Positions 44,463-54,701 of a stretch of DNA of 64,000 nucleotides are shown piece by piece. The translations under genes were made by a program, and so were the position numbers. The notes beneath the pieces were generated by a model, which was not told the DNA's origin, ran no database searches, and saw only the letters and a list, made by a program, of their open reading frames with translations. This DNA comes from Marinobacter sp. ELB17. Its GTDB lineage: Bacteria > Pseudomonadota > Gammaproteobacteria > Pseudomonadales > Oleiphilaceae. The stretch spans positions 1-64,000 of the forward strand of contig NZ_AAXY01000020.1 of NCBI RefSeq assembly GCF_000169375.1, written 5' to 3'. Position 1 is the first letter of the stretch. The number at the start of each line of letters is the position of its first letter.

Positions 44463-45533
44463 AAGTGCAACACCCGGTTTAATGAACGCCTAATGGCGCT
44501 TCCTGGGTACGGTTGATCAGATCCATAAAGACCTCCAGCGGCGTCTTGAAGCCTAACCGCTTTCGAGGCCGTGTGTTGAGCTGGAAGGCAAAAGCGTCCA
44601 GCTCATCCTGGCTGAACACAGACAGATCAGTTCCCTTGGGCATGTACTGCCGCAACAAGCCATTGGTGTTCTCATTAATGGCTCGCTGCCAGGGGCTGTG
44701 CGGGTCAGCGAAATAGATCGCCGTGCCGGTCTTTTGGGTGATCTCAGCATGTCGCACCAGCTTGCGGCCTTGATCGTAAGTGAAGGTCTGGCGCATCTCC
44801 AGTGGTACCCGATTCAACGCGGCGCTGTAGCCCTGAACGGCCGCTGTAGCGGTGCCACCGTCCATCTTGGCCAGGAACACCAGACCACTGACACGCTCCA
44901 CCAGGGTACCAACAGCTGAGCGATTGAAGGCACCCTTGATCAAGTCGCCTTCCCAATGCCCAGGCAGCAGCCGTTCTTCGACTTCCGGCGGTCGCAAGTG
45001 GATGCTGACCAGATCCGGGATTTGTTGGCGACGATCAACCCCGCCAGCACGGGGGCGGCGCTTGGTGTGACCCTGACGCAAGCAGGTAATAAGCTCCTTA
45101 CGCAGCTCGCCGTGAGGCTGGGCATAAATGGCTTTGTACACGGTCTCGTGTGAGACTTAAAATTCGCGATGATGAGGAAACATAGCCTTCAGTGTGCCGC
45201 TGATTTGCTGAGGAGACCACTTGTTTCGCAGCATGTCGACGACCACCTCATGGAGGTCAGTGCCCTCGACTAACTTGCGCAGGTGCCGGCAGTGCAAACG
45301 TGCTGAACGCGCTGCGAGTCCTGCTGCTTTGGCATCATAGGGTTGGCCTTCAATCGTACGACGCTGCAATCCCCGGCTCAGGGTGCTGGGTGAACGGTTC
45401 AGCTCACTGGCAATGGCACGAAGGCTGAGGCCCTGGCGCTTCAGGAACATGAGCGTAACGCGGTTGGTGGTACTGAGGTAATGATAGTGTTTTCCCATGG
45501 CAACACGGTACTCGATTAGAGGGTGTTGCACTT
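44463..45533. mobile_element. IS30-family element
   Basis: About 1.07 kb with 13-bp perfect inverted repeats AAGTGCAACACCC / GGGTGTTGCACTT. The transposase gene on the minus strand carries a nonsense codon, so this copy is probably immobile. Confidence 0.9.
44479..45531 (-). pseudogene. IS30-family transposase with in-frame stop
   Basis: One frame of about 350 codons is interrupted by TAA at 45159-45157: upstream it ends MFPHHREF and downstream it continues VSHETVYKAIY. The helix-turn-helix (LSLRAIASELNRSPSTLSR) is in the first part and the DDE core (HWEGDLIKGA, FADPHSPWQRAINENTNGLLRQ) in the second. A single base change would restore it. Confidence 0.92.
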
Positions 45534-45593
45534 AGTTATTGAGCGCGCGCCCCTCTAAATAAAAAATTTTATCGATAAAGGCAATCATAAGTT

Positions 45594-46466
45594 ATGGGTG
45601 AAGCTTTAGGCATATATTTTCTTAGTGTTGTTATACCTGTCTATCATGACTGGCCAAGACTCCAGTTATGTCTAAATGCATTGGAGTTACAGTCATTTCC
45701 AAAAAAATCATTTGAAGTTATTGTGGTGAATAATAATCCCTCCGATCGTCCACCTGAAGGTTTTTGGGTTCCAGATAATTGTATAATTGTCGAGGAAGCG
45801 AAACCAGGATCGTACGCTGCGAGGAATAAGGGAGCCGCGCAAGCAATTGGAGAGGTTTTAGTATTTACAGACGCAGATTGCATACCGTCTGTTGATTGGT
45901 TGAAGTTGGTCTCTCAATATTATGAGCGAGGAAGTGGAATATTGTCTGGGCGTGTTGAAATGTTCAGTGTTTTGAATAAAAAAAAATTAAGTTTCCCGGA
46001 ATCCTACGATTATATTTATGGAATAAATCAAGATATCTATGCTGAAAATGATGTAGGTGCTACTGCTAACCTAGCAGTAGATGAATGCTCATTTAAAAAA
46101 TTGAACGGGTTCGACGCCAAGGTGTACTCTGGTGGCGACGTTGATTTTTGCAATCGAGCAAGCGAATGTAAAATCAATTTTTTCTACAGTGACAAAGTGT
46201 ACGTTAGCCATCCATTGAGGTGCAGTTCTCATGACTTATTGTCAAAGGCAAGACGTCTTTTGGCGGGTAAGCTAAAAAGAAATTTTTGGGGGGGGCTGGT
46301 AGTGGCATTATCTCCACCATTAGTTCGGCTGCATATTCTTTTTTTCAAAAAGAAAGCACCCTTAGACGTGAAATTTAAGGCTATATTTTTTTTATTTTTC
46401 GTGAAAATAGTACAGGTATCTGAGATGGTTTTGCTTCTGGCGGGTAAAGCAGATGAAAGGCAGTAA
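45594..46466 (+). CDS. family 2 glycosyltransferase
   Basis: 290 residues, GT-A fold. The start SVVIPVYHDWPRLQLCL is typical, followed by ARNKGAAQAIGEVLVFTDADC, whose D-x-D binds the metal and nucleotide. A C-terminal hydrophobic segment (FKAIFFLFFVKIVQVSEMVLLL) may anchor it in the membrane. AT-rich, like wzy. It probably adds one sugar of the O-unit. 46467-46724 has no gene. Confidence 0.88.
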   Translation: MGEALGIYFLSVVIPVYHDWPRLQLCLNALELQSFPKKSFEVIVVNNNPSDRPPEGFWVPDNCIIVEEAKPGSYAARNKGAAQAIGEVLVFTDADCIPSVDWLKLVSQYYERGSGILSGRVEMFSVLNKKKLSFPESYDYIYGINQDIYAENDVGATANLAVDECSFKKLNGFDAKVYSGGDVDFCNRASECKINFFYSDKVYVSHPLRCSSHDLLSKARRLLAGKLKRNFWGGLVVALSPPLVRLHILFFKKKAPLDVKFKAIFFLFFVKIVQVSEMVLLLAGKADERQ

Positions 46467-46724
46467 GATTTCACACTTTAAAATAGGTAATGAGTGGTCT
46501 GTATTGTCATTCTCTGGTTAAATCTTTAAAGAAAAAGAATATGTTATTCTTAATTTTTTCAAAAGTTTTTTTCATTTTCTGTTTGATCAGAATTCCTTTT
46601 ATTTACGGCCGTTTTTCCCATGGGGATGTAGCTGCTCCTTAATTTTTGGAGTTGTCGTAGATTCTCAACGTTTATATGCGATCTCAATTACTGCTTCGTT
46701 TAAGTAGCGCAACGAGAGAAATTC

Positions 46725-47831
46725 ATGATTTTAAATATAGTATCAGATCCAAGAAGCGGCGGTGCTGAATTGCTTGTGCGAGAGTTACATAAGCTTTATT
46801 TGAGTCGGGATCTTAACTCGAAAGTGATATTTTTATCCGGATCACCTTATGATATTGGAAGCAATGAAGAAATAATTGGCACCAACTGCAGAAGTCCTTT
46901 CAACATATTTCGTATTCGTAAACAACTAAAGCGTTGCCTCAAGCAATCGAAACATAACTTAACAGTTCACGCCCATTTGACCTGGCCTTTGCTTTACCTA
47001 GCTTTAGCTACTATCGGTCTAAAAAATTTAAAACTTGTTTATACGGAACACAATACGAGCAATAAGCGCCGTAAAATTCCCTTGGTTTGGTTAGTGGAGC
47101 GACTGATATATCGTCGATACTCGAAAATAATTTGTATCAGCGATGGCGTGTACGAGTCCCTTGCAAAGTGGGTAGGCCTTCGGCTTTCAGACCGGCTCGT
47201 AACTATCCAAAATGGTTCGCGGATATATCAGGTCTTTGAACGACTTCATCTGGCAGGGCGTAAACCGCGTCTTGTTTCAGTAGGCTCGCTTACCTTTAAG
47301 AAAAATTTTGCTACGGCAATCCGTGCAATTGCTCGGCTTAGAGATGAAATTGACAGTTACGTAATTGTTGGCGAGGGACCTGAGCGAAATAAGCTTGAGC
47401 AGCTCATCCGTCGAGAAAAATTGGGGGATAAGGTTGAGTTGCTGGGTTGGTCAGACAGCATTGAAGCTCATCTGCGAGCGGCAGATATTCAGGTCATTCC
47501 ATCGCTTTGGGAGGGTTTTGGCTTAGTGGCGGTTGAAGGCATGTCGACCGGCCTTCCTGTTGTTGCCTCGGATGTAGCAGGCTTAAGAGAAGTGCTGGAT
47601 CCAAACAATCTAGCCGTTACCCTCATTGAGAAGGTCGAAAGTGAGGATGCCTGGGTTTGGGGGTTGCAAGCAGCTATTGACAATTTGCATAGTCAAGGCC
47701 CTAAAGAATTAGCGCGTGCTGCTCGCACACAGGCAGAGAAATTCACGTTGGAAAAGATGGCCGATCAGTATCTTGAGGTTTATCGCGAAATTTCCCAATC
47801 ACAAAAGCAAAGGTGCTCCAAAAGCTTATGA
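46725..47831 (+). CDS. family 4 glycosyltransferase
   Basis: 368 residues, GT-B fold. The N-terminal part has SDPRSGGAELLVRELHKLY; the C-terminal part has the GT4 signature PSLWEGFGLVAVEGMSTGLPVVASDVAG with the E-x7-E pattern. It adds a sugar in O-unit assembly. The stop overlaps the next gene by four bases (ATGA). Confidence 0.9.
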   Translation: MILNIVSDPRSGGAELLVRELHKLYLSRDLNSKVIFLSGSPYDIGSNEEIIGTNCRSPFNIFRIRKQLKRCLKQSKHNLTVHAHLTWPLLYLALATIGLKNLKLVYTEHNTSNKRRKIPLVWLVERLIYRRYSKIICISDGVYESLAKWVGLRLSDRLVTIQNGSRIYQVFERLHLAGRKPRLVSVGSLTFKKNFATAIRAIARLRDEIDSYVIVGEGPERNKLEQLIRREKLGDKVELLGWSDSIEAHLRAADIQVIPSLWEGFGLVAVEGMSTGLPVVASDVAGLREVLDPNNLAVTLIEKVESEDAWVWGLQAAIDNLHSQGPKELARAARTQAEKFTLEKMADQYLEVYREISQSQKQRCSKSL

Positions 47832-48829
47832 AGTTATCTCTTCTTGAATCCAAAACTTGGCTAATCACTGGCGTAGCCGGCTTCATAGGTTCCAACTTAC
47901 TTGAGCACTTGCTAAAACTGAACCAAAATGTTGTCGGCTTGGACAACTTTGCCACCGGCCATAAGCACAACCTAGATGAAGTGCAAAGCCTCGTCACCCT
48001 GGAACAATGGTCCCGTTTCTCTTTCACCGAAGGTGACATACGAAACGAAAAAGATTGTGCGAAAGCCTGCGGGGGGGTGGATTACGTCCTGCATCAAGCT
48101 GCCTTGGGATCAGTACCACGCTCCATTAACGACCCCGTCACCACAAGCGCAGTCAATATCACGGGCTTTTTAAATATGCTAGTAGCTGCCCGGGCGGCAG
48201 GGGTTAAAAGCTTCACCTATGCCGCCAGTAGCTCAACCTATGGTGACCATCCTGCGCTTCCAAAGGTTGAGGATAATATCGGTAAGCCACTGTCACCCTA
48301 TGCCGTTACTAAGTATGTGAATGAGCTGTATGCGGATGTGTTCGCTATAACTTACGGTTTCAAAACCATCGGCTTGCGCTATTTCAATGTTTTCGGCAAA
48401 CGGCAGGACCCTAAAGGTGCCTATGCGGCGGTTATCCCTAAGTGGACGGAAGCCATGCTATGCGGTGATAATGTATTCATCAACGGCGATGGCGAAACCA
48501 GCCGTGATTTCTGTTTCATTGAAAATGCCGTTCAGGCGAATCTCTTAGCAGCTACGGCTGATGAAGCCGTCAAGAATGAGGTTTACAACGTAGCGGTGGG
48601 TGACCGCACCACGCTCAATATTCTTTTTGATTCGCTCAAAGAAGCTTTGGCGGAAAACGGGGTTGTTTATGAGAAAGCGCCCGTATATCGCGATTTCCGT
48701 CCCGGTGATGTGCGGCACTCTCAGGCAGATATCAGCAAAGCGGCTAGCAAGCTGGGTTATGCGCCGGAGTATCGGATTGTTGAGGGCATTTCCAAGGCAA
48801 TGCCTTGGTACCTTGCTTATAGACTTTGA
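47828..48829 (+). CDS. wbpP: UDP-GlcNAc/UDP-GlcNAcA 4-epimerase (WbpP type)
   Basis: 333 residues from the ATG at 47828, overlapping the GT4 stop. NAD motif GVAGFIGSN, then SSSTYGD and YAVTKYVNE (catalytic Tyr and Lys). It resembles WbpP/TviC of Pseudomonas and Vi capsule loci. With the dehydrogenase at 52303 it would make UDP-GalNAcA. An IS1380 element lies between the two genes, directly after this stop. Confidence 0.88.
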   Translation: MKLSLLESKTWLITGVAGFIGSNLLEHLLKLNQNVVGLDNFATGHKHNLDEVQSLVTLEQWSRFSFTEGDIRNEKDCAKACGGVDYVLHQAALGSVPRSINDPVTTSAVNITGFLNMLVAARAAGVKSFTYAASSSTYGDHPALPKVEDNIGKPLSPYAVTKYVNELYADVFAITYGFKTIGLRYFNVFGKRQDPKGAYAAVIPKWTEAMLCGDNVFINGDGETSRDFCFIENAVQANLLAATADEAVKNEVYNVAVGDRTTLNILFDSLKEALAENGVVYEKAPVYRDFRPGDVRHSQADISKAASKLGYAPEYRIVEGISKAMPWYLAYRL

Positions 48830-48833
48830 TTTA

Positions 48834-50488
48834 CCTGAATCCGTGACTTCACGCGACCAAATTAACTCTTAAAGTCTTTAATAACAAGGGTTTAGAAGGT
48901 ATAATGCCATATTATGCCCACTCACCCAGTCAGTGCATCAACCCATGCGTACTTTTACTCTCCAGCAATCAAAGACCGAAGTCTATACACCTCACGGCGG
49001 ACTGGCCCTGGTGGGTCATTGCTTGAACCGGCACACCTCTCTGAACAAGACGGCCCGTACCATCGTCAAGCGTCACGGCATTCCGAATATGGACCTGATC
49101 CGGACCTATCTGGGCCTGATCACTCTGGGGAAAAGCGATTTTGAGGCGGTTGAGTCGGTCCGCACGGATCCATTCTTTAAGTCCGCCATGGGGATCAAAC
49201 AGGCACCGTCCTCGGCCCGATTGCGGCAACGCTTTGATGAAGACGCCAAGCTGTTGATCCCTGTGCTGGAGGATGCCAGTGGCGAGTTTTTGGCCTCCAT
49301 AAAGGGCCCGGTCACCCCGCTGGCGATGGGGCACGTGGCTCTGGATATGGATGTTTTTCCCATGGACAACAGCCAGACCCGCAAGGAAGGCGTCAGTTAC
49401 ACCTACAAAGGCTACGACGGTTATGCTCCGATTGCGGCTTATTTGGGTCAGGAAGGCGGGTGCCTGGGTTGTGAGCTGCGCCCCGGCAGCCAGCATGCCA
49501 ACAAGGGTTTTATCGATACTCTTGGTCGTGTCTTGCCGCGCGCCCGCTCTCTGACGGCAGCCCCAATCCTAGTGCGTTTGGACAGCGCTCATGATGCCCG
49601 TGAGAATCGGAACTTTCTGCGCCAGCAGGAACACATCGATTTCCTGATCAAATGGAATCCCCGCAAACAGGATCCGTTGGCGTGGGCGGACAAAGCCCAA
49701 TCACAAAAAGCGTGGACGTTGAACCGTGACGGCAAGATGGAAGCCATTCTGTCGGAAGCTCTGCCAGACGAGCCCGGCGTTCGCCGAATCGTCAAGGTGA
49801 CGGTGCGCACCAGCGATGCCCGAGGCCAACTGTACCTGGAGCCGGAAATCGGTCTGGAAGGCTGGATCACATCACTGCCTGCCCACGTGGCGGATGAACA
49901 GCAAGTTATGGCTCTGTACCGCGATCATGCCACCAGCGAACAATTCCACAGTGAGTTCAAGACCGACCTGGACTTGGAACGTCTACCTTCGGGCAAGTTC
50001 GACACCAACAACCTGGTGATGGCCTTCGCTACGCTCGGCTACAACCTGCTGCGCTGGATGGGGCTGAGGCTCACCGGCCCGGATGCGCCAATACGGCACC
50101 CGGCCAAACGCCGCCGCCTAAGAACCGTGATGCAGGAACTGATGTATATGGCCTGCCGCCTGGTCCACAGCAGCCGCCAGTGTTTCCTGCGTTTCGGCCG
50201 ACACTGCCCGGGCTTTGCCGTTTACCGCGATCTCTATCGAGGCCTTGCCTCCTCTGGGTAGACAGCCTGGCTCTCTTTCTTGCCCGACTCCAATCCGGCA
50301 TATGATTTGGATAGAGATACTCTTGCCTGAACACCAAGAATTGATCAAAAATGATCTTTTTTAGCTGTGTCAATCGGAAAGATGACACACGTATTTTTAA
50401 CATAATCGGAATAGCTTCAAAAAAATAAGTTTGGCTTGGGTCAGCCAAGGCTTTGCCTGCTATATTCGGACGGAGTCACTGATTCAGG
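48834..50488. mobile_element. IS1380-family element
   Basis: About 1655 bp. The ends CCTGAATCCGTGACTTC and, inverted, CCTGAATCAGTGACTCC match at 15 of 17 positions. ATTTA is duplicated on both sides (48829-48833 and 50489-50493). Inserted at the very end of wbpP, overlapping its stop with the target copy. Confidence 0.92.
48945..50261 (+). CDS. IS1380-family transposase
   Basis: 438 residues from the ATG at 48945 (MRTFTLQQSK); an upstream ATG at 48933 adds four residues. DDE core: HVALDMDVFPMDNS, VRLDSAHDA and a C-terminal YRDHATSEQFHSEFKTDLD. The frame is intact, so the element may be active. Confidence 0.92.
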   Translation: MRTFTLQQSKTEVYTPHGGLALVGHCLNRHTSLNKTARTIVKRHGIPNMDLIRTYLGLITLGKSDFEAVESVRTDPFFKSAMGIKQAPSSARLRQRFDEDAKLLIPVLEDASGEFLASIKGPVTPLAMGHVALDMDVFPMDNSQTRKEGVSYTYKGYDGYAPIAAYLGQEGGCLGCELRPGSQHANKGFIDTLGRVLPRARSLTAAPILVRLDSAHDARENRNFLRQQEHIDFLIKWNPRKQDPLAWADKAQSQKAWTLNRDGKMEAILSEALPDEPGVRRIVKVTVRTSDARGQLYLEPEIGLEGWITSLPAHVADEQQVMALYRDHATSEQFHSEFKTDLDLERLPSGKFDTNNLVMAFATLGYNLLRWMGLRLTGPDAPIRHPAKRRRLRTVMQELMYMACRLVHSSRQCFLRFGRHCPGFAVYRDLYRGLASSG

Positions 50489-50682
50489 ATTTATTCAATT
50501 AATATTGCGGTTTTTGATATTGTTGTGAAAATAAATATATATCTCTAAAAATCGTATTATTTCTGTCGCTTAAATTTTAATGTAATTTAAACTAAATTTT
50601 GCGTTTGTTTAGCATTTTTATATTTTTAATAAGTTTATTATTAAAAAAACATTATTAGGCTATTTATTTGGATGTCAGTTTA

Positions 50683-52266
50683 ATGAAAAAATTAAAAGCT
50701 GCAATTATATTAGATGAAAAAAAAATTAAAAATTGGGAGAAGGCGGCGCTTGAAGATGCCCTCGATATTATAGATATAAAATTAATACTGAGTTGTAAGA
50801 ACACCAAAGTAAAAAAAAGTATCTTTAAAAACTTTCTTTATTATGTTTTAAATATCTTGGCTTTAAAGAACAAATATACCCGGAGCTCTATTTTAAAAAT
50901 ACCTGGTGCCAAGGTGATCGATTTTTATTGCTCTTATGTGGGCGCGTGGCAAGCAATTCCAGAAGAAGTGTCAGAAGAACTGCTAAGCAATAATGTGGAT
51001 GTTGTAATAAAGTTTGGTATGTCTCTTTTGATAATCGACGAGAACCTAAAAAAAATTCCAGTTCTGTCGTACCATCATGGTGACCCCTCGAAGTATCGAG
51101 GGCGTCCTGCTGGTTTTTACGAGGTGCTTTATAACGAAGATAAAAGTGGGATAATGGTTCAGAGGTTGACGAATCAACTTGATGCTGGAGAGGTGTTGGC
51201 TTTTGCGGAGTCGAAATTAGTTCATCATTCATATAAGAAATCTGCTCAGCAGTTCTATCAGGTTTCTGAGTTTTTGCTCCGAAAGGCATTGATCAATCTT
51301 AAGAATGATCGTTTTTTCTCCATAAAAACGGACGGGAAAAACTATAGACTGCCTAGCAATTTAACTGTATTTCGTTTTTTTTTAGTTCTTCTTAGAAGGA
51401 AAATTAATCATGTAATTTACGGAGCTTTTTTTGAGAAAAAATGGAATGTGGGTACTGTCAAATTCAGGCCAGATATGGGCAGTGAGAGTGTGATTTCCTT
51501 GTCTGAGGTAGATGAGTTTGAAATCGAATCCAGATATAGTTTTTATGCCGATCCTTTCTTTTCTGTAGATTGCACCAAGGTGCGTTTGGAGGCTCTCAAT
51601 AAAAAAAATGGTTTAGGTGACATACTAGAGATAGATTTAAGCGATTTTAGTAAGACATCGGTATTATTATCTGGCCTGCATTATTCTTATCCTTTCTCAT
51701 TTTTAAATAATGGATTAGAGTATTTATTGCCCGAAGTTGCTTCACACTCACATCAATACTTTTTGAACCTTTCAAATTCTCAGGAAATTTCTGAAGTTAA
51801 AGGGTTGGAAAGCAAACGAATTGTCGATGCGACGTTATTCAATAGTGATGGCTTATGGTATCTGTTCTTTGGCTATAATGACTCGGCTCATACAGTTTTA
51901 AATTTATGGTTCGCAAAGTCACTTGATGAGAATTTCATTAAGCACCCTAGTAGTCCCGTCTGTATGTCTCCATCCTCGGCAAGGATGGCGGGTCGTATCT
52001 TAGTCACAGATGAGGGAATGTTCAGATTTGGACAAGATAATAGTAGAGGTTACGGGGCATCTATTACGATCCTTAAGATAACGAATATTAGCTCTACTTT
52101 TTATGAAGAGAAAGAGTATGGAAAAATAAGAATGAGCGAGGGGTTGGGTCCACACACTCTGGATTTTGATAGACCTAATGGTGTGGCTCTTGTCGACTAC
52201 TACAAAAATGAATTTTCTTTGTTTTCTGGAGTTCGTAGATTTAAGGCTCTAGCAGCAAAAGTTTAA
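50683..52266 (+). CDS. formyltransferase domain fused to a beta-propeller-like domain
   Basis: 527 residues from the ATG at 50683. The N-terminal half (to about 215) has the formyl-transferase fold with SYHHGDPSKYRGRPAGFYE, keeping the catalytic His and the P...RG pattern. The C-terminal half (about 265-527) resembles the GH43-like propeller of glucosamine inositolphosphorylceramide transferase proteins (YSFYADPFF, DATLFNSDGLWYLFF, PSSARMAGRIL, RFGQDNSRGYG). It is very AT-rich. It may formylate an amino sugar of the O-unit. Neither the substrate nor the propeller's role is known. Confidence 0.72.
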   Translation: MKKLKAAIILDEKKIKNWEKAALEDALDIIDIKLILSCKNTKVKKSIFKNFLYYVLNILALKNKYTRSSILKIPGAKVIDFYCSYVGAWQAIPEEVSEELLSNNVDVVIKFGMSLLIIDENLKKIPVLSYHHGDPSKYRGRPAGFYEVLYNEDKSGIMVQRLTNQLDAGEVLAFAESKLVHHSYKKSAQQFYQVSEFLLRKALINLKNDRFFSIKTDGKNYRLPSNLTVFRFFLVLLRRKINHVIYGAFFEKKWNVGTVKFRPDMGSESVISLSEVDEFEIESRYSFYADPFFSVDCTKVRLEALNKKNGLGDILEIDLSDFSKTSVLLSGLHYSYPFSFLNNGLEYLLPEVASHSHQYFLNLSNSQEISEVKGLESKRIVDATLFNSDGLWYLFFGYNDSAHTVLNLWFAKSLDENFIKHPSSPVCMSPSSARMAGRILVTDEGMFRFGQDNSRGYGASITILKITNISSTFYEEKEYGKIRMSEGLGPHTLDFDRPNGVALVDYYKNEFSLFSGVRRFKALAAKV

Positions 52267-52302
52267 ATAATTGGTTTTAATTTTGATTTTTTTGGGATCA
52301 TC

Positions 52303-53565
52303 ATGAAGAAAATTGCTGTTATTGGTTTAGGGTATGTGGGGCTACCTCTAGCTGTTGCATTTGGGAAAAAACGTCAAGTTGTTGGTTTTGATATCAACAC
52401 CAAGCGCATTGCAGAACTTAAAAATGGCAAGGACTACACCCGCGAGGTTTCATTGGCGGAGCTGGCGGCAGCTCCTCAGCTGTCGTTCACTGATTCTTTG
52501 GATGATATTGCCGACTGCACGGTATTTATTGTGACCGTGCCTACGCCTATAGATGATTTCAAAACGCCGGATCTTACGCCGCTTGTGAAAGCCAGTGAGA
52601 GCGTGGGCAAGGTGCTGAAAGCCGGTGATATCGTGATTTACGAATCCACGGTTTATCCCGGTGCCACTGAGGAAGTGTGTGTGCCGGTACTGGAGCGCGT
52701 ATCTGGCCTTAGGTTCAATGCTGATTTCTACGCCGGTTACAGCCCGGAGCGGATCAATCCTGGGGATAAGGAGCACCGGGTGACCACTATTATGAAGGTC
52801 ACCTCCGGCTCTACACCTGCCATTGCCGAGGAAGTGGATGCCCTGTACGCGGATATCATCACCGCAGGCACGCACAAAGCCAGTTCCATCAAAGTGGCAG
52901 AAGCGGCCAAGGTGATTGAGAACACCCAGCGGGATCTGAACATTGCTTTAATGAACGAGCTAGCGATGATCTTCGCCCGGTTGGGTATTGATACTCATGA
53001 AGTGCTGGCAGCGGCTGGAACCAAGTGGAATTTCATGCCGTTTAAGCCGGGCCTGGTGGGCGGCCACTGCATCGGTGTAGATCCATACTACCTGACCCAT
53101 AAAGCACAGGCTGTCGGCTATCACCCGGAAATTATCCTGGCAGGCCGACGGGTGAACGATGGCATGGGAGCGTACGTGGCTTCTGGATTGGTGAAATCCA
53201 TGATTAAGGCTGGCCACACCGTCGCTAACGCCCGAGTGCTGATCATGGGTTTTGCCTTTAAGGAAAACTGCCCGGATTTACGCAACACCCGTGTGATTGA
53301 CGTGGTGAAAGAGCTGAAGGAATTTGGCTGTCAGGTGGATATTACCGATTGTTGGGCCGACAGTGCTCAGGCTGAGCATGAATACGGCATCAGCCTGACG
53401 GAGCAGCCTAGGAAGAGCTGTTACGATGGTGTGATTCTGGCGGTTCCGCACCGGGAGTATGCGGAGATGAGCGCGAGTGATCTGCGCGGCTATCTGACAG
53501 AGGGTGGCGTGCTTTATGATCTCAAAGGCGTGTTGCCACTGGGTGAGGCGGACTTGCGGCTTTAA
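52303..53565 (+). CDS. wbpO: UDP-sugar 6-dehydrogenase (WbpO/TviB type)
   Basis: 420 residues. N-terminal NAD motif GLGYVGLPLA, catalytic region with the Cys in GLVGGHCIGVDPYY, and C-terminal UDP-binding part (FAFKENCPDLRNTR). Together with wbpP it should give UDP-N-acetyl-galactosaminuronic acid. UDP-ManNAc dehydrogenase is the alternative; the TviB-like pairing with WbpP favours GlcNAc or GalNAc. Normal GC again after the AT-rich preceding gene. Confidence 0.88.
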   Translation: MKKIAVIGLGYVGLPLAVAFGKKRQVVGFDINTKRIAELKNGKDYTREVSLAELAAAPQLSFTDSLDDIADCTVFIVTVPTPIDDFKTPDLTPLVKASESVGKVLKAGDIVIYESTVYPGATEEVCVPVLERVSGLRFNADFYAGYSPERINPGDKEHRVTTIMKVTSGSTPAIAEEVDALYADIITAGTHKASSIKVAEAAKVIENTQRDLNIALMNELAMIFARLGIDTHEVLAAAGTKWNFMPFKPGLVGGHCIGVDPYYLTHKAQAVGYHPEIILAGRRVNDGMGAYVASGLVKSMIKAGHTVANARVLIMGFAFKENCPDLRNTRVIDVVKELKEFGCQVDITDCWADSAQAEHEYGISLTEQPRKSCYDGVILAVPHREYAEMSASDLRGYLTEGGVLYDLKGVLPLGEADLRL

Positions 53566-54701
53566 TGATGATTTCAAAAAAAATTCTTTTTGTAGTGAAT
53601 GCGCCAGAATTCTTTCTATCGCATCGTCTGCCCATAGCTGAAGCCGCTCGGCACCAAGGTTATAGCGTTCATGTTGCAACAGGCGCCGGTATAGCGGTGC
53701 AAAAAATTGAAGATTTGGGTTTTACGCACCATGCTATCGCGCTAGCTCGACGTGGCCAGAACCCATTGAATGAGCTAGCGACACTTTTTGGTCTCTTTCG
53801 GCTAAACCAGAAAGTAAAACCCGATATCGTTCATTTGATTACGATAAAACCTGTTTTGTACGGAGGTATTGCAGCAAGGCTCAGCGGCGTTCCAGCTGTG
53901 GTTGCTGCGGTATCGGGTTTGGGCACTGTGTTTTTAGGACAAGGCGGCTTGGCGGGGGCTCGCCGCAAGTTGGTGTCGCTACTCTACCGACTTGCGTTTA
54001 AACAGCGCAGGCTTGCCGTCATCTTTCAAAATCCGGATGACCGTGACACCCTGCTTGCGATGGGATCACTGACCGTTCAACAGGCGCGGATGATCCGCGG
54101 TTCCGGAGTTGCCCTCGCAGACTATCCGGTTCTTCCCCAGCCAACGGGGATACCAGTCGTCGTTATGGCTGCCCGACTTTTAAAAGACAAGGGTGTGTTC
54201 GAATTCGTGGATGCTGCTCGGTTGCTGAAAGCTCGCGGAATTGCCGTTGTCATGCGCTTGATCGGCGATCCTGATCCGGGAAACCCGAGTAGTGTCAGTG
54301 AAGGCGATATGAAGCAATGGCGTTCCGAGGTTTTAGTGGAGTTGCCTGGCTTTTTGAGCGATATCGCGGCCCAATACGCTGCGGCCAATATTGTTTGCCT
54401 GCCGTCATACCGTGAGGGTTTACCGAAAGGCCTTGTCGAAGCTGCTGCCTGCGGACGTGCCGTTATAACAACGGACGTGCCAGGGTGCCGTGATGCCATT
54501 ACTCCAGGTATCACTGGTGTATTGGTTAAAGTAAAAAATGCGACGGATTTGGCAGATGCCATTCAGAATTTAATTGAATCTCCCGATCAATTGCGTCGTA
54601 TGGGTGAAGCCGGTCGGGAACTGGCCGAAGACGCCTTCACAATCGAAAGAGTTGTCGATCAACACATGCGCATATATCAGGAATTGCTTGTAGATGTCTG
54701 A
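53565..54701 (+). CDS. family 4 glycosyltransferase (CapM/WbpU-like)
   Basis: 378 residues, GT-B fold. The N-terminal part reads VVNAPEFFLSHRLPIAEAA; the C-terminal signature is PSYREGLPKGLVEAAACGRAVITTDVPGCRD. It starts at the last base of the wbpO stop and overlaps wbpV by eight bases. It probably adds a sugar soon after the initiating transferase. Confidence 0.9.
   Translation: MMISKKILFVVNAPEFFLSHRLPIAEAARHQGYSVHVATGAGIAVQKIEDLGFTHHAIALARRGQNPLNELATLFGLFRLNQKVKPDIVHLITIKPVLYGGIAARLSGVPAVVAAVSGLGTVFLGQGGLAGARRKLVSLLYRLAFKQRRLAVIFQNPDDRDTLLAMGSLTVQQARMIRGSGVALADYPVLPQPTGIPVVVMAARLLKDKGVFEFVDAARLLKARGIAVVMRLIGDPDPGNPSSVSEGDMKQWRSEVLVELPGFLSDIAAQYAAANIVCLPSYREGLPKGLVEAAACGRAVITTDVPGCRDAITPGITGVLVKVKNATDLADAIQNLIESPDQLRRMGEAGRELAEDAFTIERVVDQHMRIYQELLVDV

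Noticed and set aside
48600..48872. Overlapping plus-strand frame at the end of wbpP
   Set aside because: Out of frame within wbpP and continuing into the IS1380 end; no support.
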